From NCBI GenBank assembly GCA_900618795.1, contig UYJD01000005.1:256998-320997 (forward strand): a DNA stretch of 64,000 bases, written 5' to 3'. How positions within the stretch are numbered: the stretch's first letter is position 1; each line of letters starts with the position of its first letter. This document shows positions 32,028 through 43,152 of the stretch, piece after piece. A program made the translations under genes and the position numbers. Under the pieces are notes generated by a model. That model ran no database searches, was not told the DNA's origin, and was given only the letters and a program-made list of their open reading frames with translations. This DNA is from Cyanodermella asteris (taxonomy: Eukaryota; Ascomycota; Lecanoromycetes; Ostropales; Stictidaceae).

Positions 32028-34609
32028 ATGGCTTCACGTTGGCCCCATCGCAACGATGCCAACCAGCAGCAACAAAGATACGAGCCTGACGGCGGCATGT
32101 ACGACGACGAGCACTACGATCACCAAAGCGAGCGCGCAACGTCATGGCCCAAACCAAGCCCATCGCATGGTATTCGCTGAAAACGCGCCATTCCTAGTAT
32201 CTTGATCACGGAAGGATGCTAATATGGCTCGATGGAAGATCACAGCAGGATACCAACTCGGCGGGGACCAGACTGGGATTCACAATCGCGGGACCACGGT
32301 CTAGGACAAGATGCTTCAAGAGACGGTCCTGGCATGCAAATACGCGGTCGTGCAACATTTCCGGGTCGCTACAGATCTCAAGAGTATCGAGACAGGGACA
32401 GAGAGGACTATGCGTCACGCCGATATTCGAGCCGCAGTCCCAGTTCTGGCCGCCGTAGGAGCAGAAGTCGAAGCTACAGTCCGCAAAACCGACCTCGACA
32501 TCCTGGACAGCCCAACAGAGAAGTGATGCTGGATGGTCTACCTCAGAGCATGGATGAACAAGACGTTGGCCACCCCCACGCATGATGTCGGATCTCTTCC
32601 GCATAAGCATCTGTTTGTACGCTCATTATGAACTTGGCTAAGATCTTGTCTCTGCTCGCAACAGATTGCACATGGCATGACAACTCAATATCGAACTGGA
32701 AAACTCGAAGATATTCGTATCATCCGTGATCGCCGCTCCGGTATGTCCAGTTCCAGTGTGAATCAAGCTCAGGCCAGTGCTAATGCATCGTCAGGCGAAT
32801 CTCGAGGCTTCGGATTTTTCAAGTTCTCCAGCCTGGAAGAATCACAGGCATTTGTGGAGTCGCACTTCCCGCACATACGTCTTCGATCACGAACATCTAC
32901 TGGAGGCGACGATCCAGGCGTGCAAATTCGTATTGCGTACAGCCGTGAACGTGAAGACAGATCGAGGGCTGGTGAGGGTGCTTCTGGCGACTGGACTTGC
33001 GTATTTGTAGGCTCTTTCACTTCGCGGGCTCGGACGGCATGCTGATACTGTACAGTGCTCCACACTCAACTTTTCCAGCAGAGATGTCTGTTTCAAGTGC
33101 AACTCACCCCCGGTTGGTAAGCTGCCTCAATTGTCAAATCAACCATAGATGCATGCTGACCGATCAGACATGGCTGCGTACCAGGCTCAAGCCCGACAAC
33201 AGGAGTTTCTCAACAGTGGTGACAGTGATGCTGCGATACAAGGACCCTCGTCTCAATTCCTCCTGATTCGTGGCCTAGAACTCAATGTCACAGAAGAGCT
33301 TCTCGCTAAGGGCGTTTCAAAGCTATTAAAGCCTGGCCAAAACCAAGCGCAACCAGCGAAGAAAGCAAAGGTGTCTTCCACGACTGATGACACAAACCTC
33401 GGGGCTCGTGACGGCAGCATCAGACGAGTCCTTCTTGTGCGAGATCGCCACACTGATGAGACTTGGCGATATGGATTTGCTGAGTTCGCTACTGTCGACG
33501 ACGCTACGGCTGCCATGGCTCGCTTCAGTTCGTTTGATGAATTCACAATCTCGTCCAAACCTGTTAGTGTATCATACATACACACAGGAGTCTTCGTTCC
33601 GGTCTTTGAAGCCACGGAAGAGTGCTTTGCCTTCTCTCCAATTGGGAACTCGGCAACGAAGCTGCGGTACTGGAATGAACATGCATATATTAGCCAGTTT
33701 ACTGTCACCAGTCCGGAAGAAGACACTGCCGCTGTCGAAGCCAGCAAAGCCAAATTGGCGACCGACCTTGCCGTCGCAGCTGCTCACAAAGAGGGGCTTG
33801 TGCCGATAAGCGAGGAGCAAGATGCGAAAATGAAGAAGCGCAAGGCAGAAGCAAAAGAGGAGGCAAAGAGCAAGAAGTCGACACCCGCCCACCTCCAGTT
33901 TTGGAGCAATCGTCATGCTGAGCTCCACGGCATCAAATCCAAGCCAAATGCCGATGGTGTCAGCAATGACGAGGGATCGCCCCAACCGGCAGGATCGAAG
34001 ACGAGCCAGGAACCCTCACAGCAGTCATATGCCGATCCAAAGAAAATGTGCTGCTATCTCTGCTCACGCCAATTCAAGACGATAGCCGAGGTCAATAAGC
34101 ACGAGCGGCTCAGTGAGCTGCACCGGAACAACCTAGGGAACGAGGAACTCCAAAAGAAAGCTCTCGCTAAGCTCGAAAAGGCGGGTTTATCTATTGTACC
34201 AGCTGCGACAGCGGATGACGAGGGCAACGAGTACCGCGATCGTGCCAAGGAACGTCGTCAAGCATTTGGTACGTCGAACAAGATATCGCTGCCAATGAAG
34301 AAAAAACTCCCGGAAGAGCGCAAGGAAGAAAGTATGGCAGCATCCGCCGGCCCTGCAGCTCCTTCGAAAGGTGCAGCGCTACTTGGCAAGATGGGCTGGA
34401 CGGCGGGTGAAGGACTTGGAGCTCGAAGTGAGGGGCGGGCAGATACCATTGCGACGAACGTGTACGCTGCAGGAGTTGGTCTTGGAGCCGAAGGTGGCAA
34501 ACTTGGTGATGCAGTGGAAGAAGCCGCCAGGAACTCGAGAGGAGATTACAAGGAGTTTCTGCAAAAGACCAAGGAAAACGCAAAAGCACGGTACGATAGC
34601 ATGTCATGA
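32028..34609 (+). CDS. RBM5/RBM10-like splicing regulator (RRM, RanBP2 zinc finger, RRM, C2H2, G-patch)
   Basis: Probable spliceosome-associated RNA-binding protein of the nucleus. Five exons: 32028-32169, 32239-32564, 32665-33006, 33056-33116 and 33168-34609, all joining in phase to 770 residues. Domains in order: an RS-rich N-terminus (residues 50-140); RRM1, with RNP2-like VMLDGLPQ near 145 and RNP1 SRGFGFFKF near 210; a RanBP2-type zinc finger (GDWTC near 265, then FCSTLNF and RDVCFKC) built only by splicing exons 3 and 4; RRM2 (FLLIRGLELNVTEELL near 318); a long Lys/Glu-rich linker; a C2H2 finger (CCYLCSRQFKTIAEVNKHE near 585); and a C-terminal G-patch (LLGKMGWTAGEGLGA near 697). This order is that of RBM5/RBM10. 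The tiny fourth exon (61 nt) makes mis-annotation likely in automated calls. It is convergent with MCM21 (75 bp). Confidence 0.88.
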
Positions 34610-34684
34610 AAACGGCTTTCCAGGAATTGTGTCCGTCTGTATTAACACAAGACGCTCACTCATAAAGCTCTTCAACATGTTTCA

Positions 34685-35822
34685 TCATTCACCAGTCGTG
34701 CCACATAACGCCAGTATATGCCCTTTCCGCATGATCTCTCCCTCTGTAATGCCATCTCTCCGCCCACTCTGGTCCGTCGCAACGACCTTTTCAACCCGTC
34801 CCTCCCCATCAACCAGAATCCTCCCCATTCGGCCATCGATCCACTCGACACCAATCTCCCTGCCGTCCGCGGACTTCGCTTTCACCTCGCTCCACCCCTC
34901 GGGCAACGCATTCGCCAGCCTCTCGATCGCATCCGCCCTCCTCATCCCGGCCGCCAGCTCCATCTGCACTGCACGCACAAAGGGTGCCAAGCCGCGTTCC
35001 TCACCCGACTTTAGCTCGTCGGTATCCCGCGACAGGTACCGTCTCACGAAACGCGAGAGCGGGATCCAGCCAGGGAGGTCATGCTTCGCCACACGCCAGC
35101 AAAGCCTCTTCAAAGAAGTCACAGACCGCTCAAACACGGGCCCGTCCCCCTCGTGCTCGGAACCATTTTCGTCCACGTCCACGTCCACGTCCGCATCGGG
35201 CTCCAGTTCCAAGATCACGTAACTCGGACCCCGAAACGTCCGCTTGACCTGCTCGTACCGGTCGAATCGCAGACCCAGCACATCCGATCGGCCGTGGAAC
35301 GCCGAGAAGAAGCCCGGGGTGGTTTGGGTCCGAGACACGTCTGGCCGCGAGCGTGGCGGTGCCCGCGTGCCAGGTGCGCCGGGTGCGGAGAGGAGGTTGG
35401 CGTCGAGCTCGGCCGAGGGGTCCCCTGGATTGAAGACGCTGATGCCGGTCAGCAGGCGGTGGGCTTGGACGGCGTTTGCGTGCGTCCGAGAGGCGATCAG
35501 AGTATCGATGTGGCTTCGTTCCGAGCGGGTTGCTTGAGATTTGAGAGTCGTCGTCACGGTCGGGTTCGAGAGCGTGGCGGCCAGGAGGGCGCGTTTGCGA
35601 GATGAGAGAATGTTTACTGCAAGCATGGAAGTTTAGCAGTCAGAATTGAGGTGAGAAACGCGTCTGTTTTAGGTTCGTGCCCTATCAATGATGATGTACC
35701 GGGCTTTAGATACATCGGTCTGCACATCGTGAGACGCTTGAGTAGGAAGCCTTACTTTCGTCGCGGACGCGTTGGATCTCTGCGTCGAGCGAAGCGTCAG
35801 TGTTGGAAACGGAGGTGGGCAT
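34685..35822 (-). CDS. MCM21: Kinetochore protein CENP-O / Mcm21 family
   Basis: Inner-kinetochore (COMA/CCAN) subunit that pairs with CENP-P/Ctf19. Exons 35756-35822 and 34685-35616 with a 139-nt intron (GTAAGG donor, TGCAG acceptor) give 332 residues. The N-terminus is a short coiled coil completed by splicing (LDAEIQRVRDEINILSSRK). The RWD-like CENP-O core contains VLGLRFDRYEQV near 138, GPSYVILEL, then LCWRVAKHDLPGWIPLSRF near 203 and MELAAGMRRADAIERL. Between core strands lies an Asp/Val repeat coded by CGTCCA-type hexanucleotides, an acidic loop likely to vary in length. An unspliced start at 35626 would lose the coiled coil. Divergence in this family makes orthology, but not family, slightly uncertain. 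Confidence 0.82.
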
Positions 35823-36458
35823 AACTGATGATGCGCGAGAGCCGAGGAGAATGCCTAACCAGGTAGTCAAATGTCTAAAAACGAATACGAGAAGAGACCG
35901 CTTTGCAGCAATCAGAATGAGAAATGTTCGTGATGGGATCACGACAGCTGAAACGGATGACACGCGTTCAGGCCCGGTCTGAAGCTCACGACCTTAGGTT
36001 TTGACTGTCGACGCGAAAAACGCGCCACCAACCATGAGGCAGACTCAAGACACATCCAATTGAGCGGCCGCTTTGATACGACATCGCGACAGGGTCTACC
36101 TGATGCTGCCCAGAAAATGCCCAGTCTCATTTCACGAGGTCGGTTTGTTTTATGTTTCCCGTTGCGGCTGCTGGGCCGCACGAGTGGTTGGCAGCGATGC
36201 AGTGTGACAGCTCCGTGCATTCCGAACCCTGTCACGCAAAACGGCGAGATCACATTCGTTATCGCTAAACGCATGCGAAGACTATCCGCTCAGAGCAAAA
36301 TGTGCTTCATTCAAAGTTCAAAGGTTTCAGTTCAGAAGCTTCTACTAAGCTCGTGGTATCAAGAGTTTCAGAACGCCAATCCAGGGGCCAATCACATCCA
36401 CCCGCCCGACCCAATGTTGTTTTGCCCATTACATTCCACACTGAAAGTCATTCCTTGT
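35823..36458. other. Intergenic, nothing recognised
   Basis: About 640 bp between the MCM21 start and the SOD-like stop. No feature recognised. Confidence 0.5.
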
Positions 36459-37244
36459 TTACAAAACAAACGCTGCCACGGCCATAGCCATCGCACCGAG
36501 CGAAGCACCGACGGAAGCAGCGCCGTTGGCCGGTGTTATCGGGGCGCTGGTACTAGTAGGTTGAGACGGCCCAGCAGAGCCAGACGCAGAGCCAGAACTG
36601 GTGCCGGTCGGAGCTGGGTAGGGCGCAGCAGTACCGGCGCTGCCACCGCTGACGGGCTTGAAGTTGGCGCAGGCGATACGGGTCGTGTTAGCATAATGAA
36701 TGACGATCGACTTGTCGCCGTAGAATGCTGGGTTGCCCTGGACGTTGCTCGTGAAGGGATCGTTGTAGGTCACAGACCACGAAGAAGCGGTGATCTTGCC
36801 GTACTTTCCAGCCAAGTCGCCGACCTGGCACGTAGCTGGAGCAGAGGGGTCGCACGGGGGCTTCTCGCCACGGTTGGTCGGGTCGAGATGTGCGAGAGCA
36901 GTGGCGCACGATCCGTTGGCAGCAACCTCGTGAGCGTGGATGTGGTAGACTGCAATGCACAATTAGTATAATGTCTTAGAGTTGCTGCGGAGCTTTGGCA
37001 ATGACTTACGGTAGGGACCTCCAACCGACTGATCCGGAATATTGGCGAGGCTCACTTGGACGGTGGTACCAGTGCCGTTGGCGTTGCCGGTGACAAGGAC
37101 TGAGCCGGTGATGCCAGCACCCGTCTTGCCGTCAAAAGTGGCAACGTATGCAGTACCTGGGGTGTTCTTATCAATGACCGGGGCGACAGGCTGCTGGGCA
37201 GCGGCGAGGCCGGCGATGGCCAGCATAGCGAATGAGGACTTCAT
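36459..37244 (-). CDS. Secreted, probably GPI-anchored Cu/Zn-superoxide-dismutase-like protein
   Basis: Cell-surface protein of the fungal extracellular Cu/Zn SOD-like family. Exons 37010-37244 and 36459-36949 with a 60-nt intron (GTAAGT donor, ATACTAATTG branch, TTGCAG acceptor) give 241 residues. Residues 1-17 are a signal peptide (SSFAMLAIAGLAAAQQ). The beta-barrel begins with GITGSVLVTGNANGTG. Copper-ligand candidates are YHIHAHEV near 80 and the His of ALAHLDPTNRGEKPPCD near 97. Paired cysteines (GSCATA, KPPCD, ATCQVGD, IACANF) fit the family disulfides. The tail is a Ser/Thr/Pro/Ala-rich linker ending in a hydrophobic stretch (AMAMAVAAFVL), a typical GPI signal. I do not see a complete zinc site, so copper-only or non-enzymatic roles are possible, as in the yeast surface members. 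Confidence 0.87.
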
Positions 37245-38748
37245 CTTTTGGGAGTGATCGTTTGTGTAGAGGTATTGTTCAAACGAGGGATTTTCTCAAG
37301 GACCGGATGCTCCAAGAGAGTAAGATGCAAGGAGCAGGCTCGGAGAAAGATTATGCAGGTAGAAATTGGTGTGCGTCTGTGGGATGACGTGAAGCAGAAG
37401 AAAGAGCCTCAATGAAAACAGTCAACACGTGAAGGCTTGGGCTGAAACCCGACAACGACTGGCGGTGAGAAGGAGGCAGCTTCACACGCTCAGAGTGAAG
37501 AGTGGTGAATGCGATGTGGTGACTGGAGCCAGAAAGCGAAAGCGATTCAGGAGAATTTGAAGGCAGGAGCGGAAGACGAGTTGGGAAGGTGCGTCTGTCT
37601 CACAGCTATATGTCCGCTTGGCCCCTTCGCTCGCCCAACACGCACAAATCACGCACGAGCCAAAGACGTCCGAGGCACCGCCCACTGAGCGATGAGCCCC
37701 GTCTTGCTGGGTCGACTGAATTGTCTGGCCTCGACCGCAGCCACTTGCCGGCTTTCCCAACGCCAGGGCAACACGCTCGCGCGCTTGGAGAAGGTACTTG
37801 CGAAAGTCGTGCGGCCAGGCGGTCCACAATTAGAAGCACGAAACCGGGTAAAAAGGTGAGGACCTCTGCTAAGCTTTTGGGGCGCATGCAGTCGTGGAAT
37901 GATTGCAACGTAGGCTGGCCCTTACGTTAACTGGCATGCAGCTGAGCTAAGGTGAAACCTTGCTGGCAGTTACTCTGAAATCGGCCTCAATTTTCCTCCG
38001 AGTCGTACGTGTGCTGATGCGATTGGGATGAAGGTACACCTGTCAGTTACCTCGTGAAAAGGCTCTTGCAGAGCGCCGCGTGGCAGAAAAGCCTCAAACG
38101 GCTCGAGACATGGTCGGCAGTGTTTATGTTGACATACGAGAGGCCGAATCGTTGACCCACGTCCATGTGAGCCCCATCCCTTCGGCCCATGACAAGTACC
38201 GAAGCAAGAATTTTGGCGTCGCACAATTTGACGACGGCCCCAGCCATCGACAATCAAGGCGCTGCGGAGACTGGAGTGCACGAGACGGATGGCGGCGCTT
38301 TGCAGTCTCGATCTGGGCTGCAATTGCTATGTTTGGTGTTTGGCTGGGCGGCTCTCGACCTTCGCTGTTAGCCTGTTTCAGCAGAGAACCACATTCGCCG
38401 GCTGTCGGTTGGCCAATGAAGATCCCTGTTTCAGCAACCTTGCAGCCGTGGCGCCGCCTTGGCCATGCTCGAGCCGCTCGGGCAATCTCCTCCACTCTGG
38501 GGGGCAACGTATAATAAGAGTGCACCTGATTGGGGGAGAAATTACGGCTCCTTCGATCTGTAACTTTGTCGGAATGCATCCGTGTGACACCACTGACAGG
38601 TCGAGGCTCTCCTCTACACAGTCGTCTTACGTCTTGCGACAGTACGTGCCCTGCGATTCCAATCACGCACAAGAATGAGCTCGAGCTCCCACTGCTCTGG
38701 CAAACGGGGTATCATACAATAGTAAATCTCGTCCTCAGAGTGCAGCTT
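37245..38748. other. Intergenic between SOD-like gene and NUP120
   Basis: About 1.5 kb. Overlapping frames up to 182 residues on both strands at 38080-38680 show no domain. The part next to 37245 is the presumed SOD-like promoter. Confidence 0.5.
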
Positions 38749-41700
38749 CTACGTTTCCATGATCGCATCGCCATCTTCGTCTTCGTCATCTGCTGTGAGA
38801 GTGAACTGCCCCTTCTCCCAGCGCTCTCTCCGGTCAATTTCCTCCTGATATTCTCTTCGCAGATCCTTCATCCGAACCAAATTCCTCGGTCCCTTGTCGC
38901 CCTCCTTCTCAACGAACAGCCAGCCTTCGTTTTCAGCATCCTCCACCCCTTCGGAATGCCCAAGCAGTGATAACGCGTTGATGCTGATGAGATAATCGCC
39001 CAGCACGGCGTCTTTGTTCCCCACGACCTTGACTCTTGGTCTCTTCTGCGGACTTGAAACACGCCGAGCTTGTAATTTCTCAACAACACAAGCAGCTGCT
39101 CCGCGATAGTCGCCGTGCTTGACACGCCAGGCGTACAGTATTTTGACTGCAGTCGTGACCTCGATACTCGAGTTCGTGTCGTCTCGTGTTCTCTCCGCGA
39201 GCAAGCTCTCCACCTCTTTCTTTGTAGTTTCGGGAAACGGCAGTTTCAGAAGCTCGGCAACGGCGCCCGATGAGATCATGTTTGCCACCAATTCTTTCAG
39301 CCCTGCTTTGCGCAACGCCTTGTCCGTGTATCTCAGCAGCGCAGCGAAGGCTGAATCGTAGTCTCCAAGCGCAACCGATGCGTGGAACAGTCGTGACAGA
39401 AGCTCCGACTTTTGCTGAGACAATTCCGTGTGGCGGTAGGCATCTCGGTGCTGCAAGGCCAGTGACGCAAAAGCCGCTGCTTGCGCATGCGCCTGGATCG
39501 ATGGTGCGGAAAACAACTCCAAGATGTGTGTGTAATAGCTTGCCATCCCTGTTCCAAAGTGCGCCGCCTCCAGCTGACTCAGTAGCGAAGCCGATTTGAG
39601 TGTGATTGCGCCCACTGTTTCGCCGGTCGGTCGAGACAGCTTGTAAGCAGCCTTCTTGAAGTAAGTCGCTGCTGTCGAATATTCTCCAACGCCGAAATGG
39701 TATCGGGCACGCACATACGTTGCCCAAGCCGTTGTCGGCAAGTAGCGCAAGAAAGACGATGCCAAAGCAAAGTCTCCGCGATGCAGCAAATCACAAAGAA
39801 TGTGAGGCGCCACTGCCTCAGAACCATCGGGCAGACCCTCGCTGCGGCCAGCGCTGAATGCCAACAGGTCGCGGATTGAGTTCGTAAGCGATTTACTGGC
39901 CGACTGCGCATATGGCTCGAAATGTATCCCCTGAGCCCAGAGATCCTCCAGAACGGTAATTTTACGTCCACCCGACGCTCGACTGTTATCCACCATCCAG
40001 AGCGTGATCTCGATATCGCGGAGCCTGTCCACGAGCGTCTCGAAAGTCTTCCCGGGACTAAGGTGGGCTCTCGGGTACTCCTCCTTTTCCAGGCCATCTA
40101 CGACGAGAAGCAAACATAAAAGATCGCTGACAACACGCTTGTGCAGCTGTAGCATCTCACCCGCACCTGTCACGAGCGCTTTCCGGCCGAATGAGGTATT
40201 TCTTCGGTAGGCCCCATTGTACCTTGTCTCTGGTAAGGTGTTGATTATGGTGGAGAACATTGCGTGGTCGAGCCCGTCGGGTCCGAGATCATCCAGATAA
40301 CAAGTTAATGCATCGTAGGCGGGTCGATCGTAAATTTCTTCCAGGCCGGCTCTTTCAAAGAGAACCTCCATTCTGCGAAGAGCAGGAAAAGGAGAATCTT
40401 GCCAAAGCTCAACTCGAATAGCCTCTTCCAACGAATCTTTGGGCAACGCTGATCGAAGCTGCGCGGCGATGTGTATCAGATCCGCACATACACTTATGGA
40501 AGGTCGGGAAGGCGCTCTTTGAGGATCCTCGGCCTCAATGGACTGCGCAATATTGTGGTCGTAGCCACCAAGTACTTCTGGCGCGTTTGATGTAAGCTGC
40601 TCGGTTTCCGAAGATGTTCGCAGAGCGGAGACACCATTTGTGAGGGTTAGCCACGGTATATCATCCACCACGTCCAATGTCAATGCAAGAGCCTCAACAG
40701 GTTTGCCAGACAAGGAATTCGATGTAGTCGTAATTGCCGCTTCTGGTACGGTAGTTTGTTCCCAATCACTGTACCATTTTGAAGCAATGCTTGTGGCAGC
40801 AGTAAAACGCTTATAGTAGAGCTTGTATCTCCTATTTAGTCGAAGCATAAGCCAAAATGTCACCTCCTTGTGGTCCTCGAGACCTCCAACCTTAAAGTCT
40901 GCAAGCGTCCAGACAGCCTTATCTGAAGGATCAGGCACACGTAAGGGTGTTCCTTCAACGAGGTCGACCACACCGCCACCATGGTCACTTTCAAGATCTC
41001 GTACAGCCCAGATCTTGAAACCACCACCATGGTGAGGAGAATATGTGACAACGTAATACTTGTCACCACCAAATCTGGGAGCTGGCTTGGTGTTTAGAAC
41101 CGAAAGCACATGCTTGTGTCCGGGGTCCAATGTCAGCTTCGCAGTCTCATTCTCGCCATAGTCGATGCCGAGCAGATCTTTCTCGAAGACGGCTCTACCG
41201 GACTCAACACTCCAGATCTTGAGCGTGTGGCTGACTGTAACGGAGATCAAATGCGTGCCATCAGGTGAGGGCAAAACCGAGAGTGCAGTGCCCAAGTCCA
41301 GCAACTGTCCATCATGCTTGATCTTGTTCGAGCCTTGCCACGGCAGCAGACCACGTAAAGAGCTCCATTGGCCATCGCTATATGCGCTTTCTTCCCATTC
41401 CGAGCCGTTGGCATTCTGTTGTCGGGTCAATCGAATCGTCCGGCCATCGGTCATGGAGAAAAGTAGTTCCTGCTCTTTTGCTGATGACAATCTGAAGACA
41501 TGGCCAATCGCCAGTGTACCTAGTCGACAGCAGCGACACCAGCTTTCAGGATCGCCATCCGACTTTTCGGTGGCCATAAACCATGTCGAATGTATTCTCA
41601 GCGTATATAGCTCCTTGCTTTCCGTGAAGACGAAAGCATCAAAGGTGTCACCATGCTCAAGATCGGCAAATGCAACACAGCCATTCCTTATTGCTGTCGG

Positions 41701-42084
41701 AAACGTGAATTGCAGGACAATAGGAGCGTCTAAGGATGTCTCTAACTTTCCCGTCTTCTCGCGAGTGCTGAGGTCGACCGATCGGAGCTCCAGAGTTGTG
41801 CCATCTCCTAATGACCTCCATAGAATGCTTCGGGGAAATCTCTGCTCGCCTCGTAGAAAGACACCACCTGCGTTCGCTTCGCGCCTCTTTGTGTAGTCTT
41901 CCGCGCTCTTGCATTCAGGGTAGTCGTCGACAACTTTCCTGCCTCCTCTCGACAGTCGACCAAAAGCACCTTTATCGGGAAGCCGAATTTGAACGATTTT
42001 GCCTTGCGCTGTAGGCTGCAAGTCGAGACGTAGCTCGTTCCAATCGGTGATGCCGGCCTGTGGCGCCGATTTGCCCTCGTCCAT
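38749..42084 (-). CDS. NUP120: Nucleoporin NUP120 (NUP160 homologue)
   Basis: Scaffold nucleoporin of the Y-shaped (Nup84/Nup107) subcomplex of the nuclear pore. Single exon, 1111 residues, usual length for filamentous fungi. The N-terminal half is a beta-propeller with family landmarks such as CVAFADLEHGDTFDAFVF near 139, ELYTLRIHSTWF near 160, and the most repeat-like strand SPDGTHLISVTVSHTLKIW near 272. The C-terminal half is an alpha-helical solenoid (LERAGLEEIYDRPAYDALTC near 590; WATYVRARYHFGVGEY near 790; ALRKAGLKELVANMISSGA near 930). The last residues are acidic (ADDEDEDGDAIMET). No introns are needed. It shares a 457-bp upstream region with MMS2. Confidence 0.9.
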   Translation of the reverse strand: MDEGKSAPQAGITDWNELRLDLQPTAQGKIVQIRLPDKGAFGRLSRGGRKVVDDYPECKSAEDYTKRREANAGGVFLRGEQRFPRSILWRSLGDGTTLELRSVDLSTREKTGKLETSLDAPIVLQFTFPTAIRNGCVAFADLEHGDTFDAFVFTESKELYTLRIHSTWFMATEKSDGDPESWCRCCRLGTLAIGHVFRLSSAKEQELLFSMTDGRTIRLTRQQNANGSEWEESAYSDGQWSSLRGLLPWQGSNKIKHDGQLLDLGTALSVLPSPDGTHLISVTVSHTLKIWSVESGRAVFEKDLLGIDYGENETAKLTLDPGHKHVLSVLNTKPAPRFGGDKYYVVTYSPHHGGGFKIWAVRDLESDHGGGVVDLVEGTPLRVPDPSDKAVWTLADFKVGGLEDHKEVTFWLMLRLNRRYKLYYKRFTAATSIASKWYSDWEQTTVPEAAITTTSNSLSGKPVEALALTLDVVDDIPWLTLTNGVSALRTSSETEQLTSNAPEVLGGYDHNIAQSIEAEDPQRAPSRPSISVCADLIHIAAQLRSALPKDSLEEAIRVELWQDSPFPALRRMEVLFERAGLEEIYDRPAYDALTCYLDDLGPDGLDHAMFSTIINTLPETRYNGAYRRNTSFGRKALVTGAGEMLQLHKRVVSDLLCLLLVVDGLEKEEYPRAHLSPGKTFETLVDRLRDIEITLWMVDNSRASGGRKITVLEDLWAQGIHFEPYAQSASKSLTNSIRDLLAFSAGRSEGLPDGSEAVAPHILCDLLHRGDFALASSFLRYLPTTAWATYVRARYHFGVGEYSTAATYFKKAAYKLSRPTGETVGAITLKSASLLSQLEAAHFGTGMASYYTHILELFSAPSIQAHAQAAAFASLALQHRDAYRHTELSQQKSELLSRLFHASVALGDYDSAFAALLRYTDKALRKAGLKELVANMISSGAVAELLKLPFPETTKKEVESLLAERTRDDTNSSIEVTTAVKILYAWRVKHGDYRGAAACVVEKLQARRVSSPQKRPRVKVVGNKDAVLGDYLISINALSLLGHSEGVEDAENEGWLFVEKEGDKGPRNLVRMKDLRREYQEEIDRRERWEKGQFTLTADDEDEDGDAIMET

Positions 42085-42541
42085 AGCTCAAAGCCTAATT
42101 GAAGCTATTACGGCCGCCCTTGTTTGGCTGGTCGGAATGCGAACGAACCGGATGGTGGCGGAAGGGACGATTGACAATCGAGAGATTCAAGGAACACGGT
42201 GTCTAGACAAGCGGAGCATGGTCAAAGAGGAAGGGACATCAGATGCGGATGGTTGGTAGCTGTCTTGGACAAAGCTTCAAGCTGTCGATGCAGCGTGCAG
42301 CGACGCGATGTGAAGTGTCGGAGGTAAACGCCGAAACGACAAGCGCGATTGCTCAGCGACTTCAGGTGCGGCCCCAATGACGGAGCGCCCCGCGCGCTCC
42401 ATTGAATGACCTGCGAGGGCGTATTGACTTTCATCACAAGGCTGTCCACTTCGACATTCAACTTCCACTTTCTGCCTCACCCAGTCAGCGAAGGTGCGAG
42501 GACTGTATCTGCAGCTCTACAGGACCTAACACTCGCACAAC
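42085..42541. promoter_or_regulatory. Divergent promoter NUP120 / MMS2
   Basis: 457 bp between two start codons pointing apart. It includes a C/T-rich stretch before MMS2. No specific site recognised. Confidence 0.5.
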
Positions 42542-43152
42542 ATGGCTGCGAAGGTGCCGCGCAACTTCCGATTGCTGGAAGAGTTGGAGAAGGGCGAGAA
42601 GGGGCTCGGTGCTGGTATGACCAGCGTCTGTCATATCCTGGGTTGGCGTACTGATTGGATATCCAGAGGCATGCTCGTACGGTCTTGCAGACGATTCCGA
42701 CATCACCATGTCCAAGTGGAACGGCACAATCCTGGGACCACCTCACGTGAGTTGAGCCTGAGCAAAGACTCGTCGTGTGCCTCACGACAATTCGGCATAC
42801 GATCCGTGGGAGATACTAACGGCCCAAACAGAGTGCTCACGAGAATCGGATCTACAGCGTCAAGATAGATTGTGGTATTTACTCTTCTGAATGTGCTGCC
42901 AGGTCCACCGTGCTGACAAGACCAGGCCCAACATATCCAGACACTCCTCCCACCGTTCAATTTCTATCCAAAGTCAACCTGCCGTGCATCGACCAAAAGA
43001 ACGGGCTGGTCGATCCTTCGAGGCTACCGTGTATGGCCCAGTGGAAGAGGGAGTATACCATGGAGACAATCCTTATAGAACTTCGACGGTACATGGCTCT
43101 TCCAGCTCACAAGAAGCTACCCCAGCCTCAGGAGGGTTCCACCTACGACTGA
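42542..43152 (+). CDS. MMS2: Ubiquitin-conjugating enzyme variant MMS2
   Basis: Non-catalytic E2 variant that pairs with Ubc13 to build K63-linked ubiquitin chains, notably on PCNA in error-free post-replication repair. Four exons: 42542-42614, 42667-42746, 42832-42874 and 42926-43152, with introns of 52, 85 and 51 nt, all in phase, give 140 residues. Landmarks are MAAKVPRNFRLLEELEKGEK, CSYGLADDSDITMSKWNGT, GPPHSAHENRIYSVKIDCG, YPDTPPTVQFLSKVNLPC and LPCMAQWKREYTMETIL. No cysteine occupies the E2 catalytic position, as expected for a UEV. The third acceptor is the CCAG at 42922-42925, not the AAG just before it. Only this keeps CGPTYPDTPP in frame. It is divergent from NUP120. Confidence 0.95.

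Noticed and set aside
32769-33065. Minus-strand frames opposite the RBM5-like gene
   Set aside because: They are shadows of the well-supported plus-strand exons and have no domain.
38080-38680. Overlapping frames of 130-182 residues on both strands between the SOD-like gene and NUP120
   Set aside because: No domain, no splice support and equal openness on both strands.
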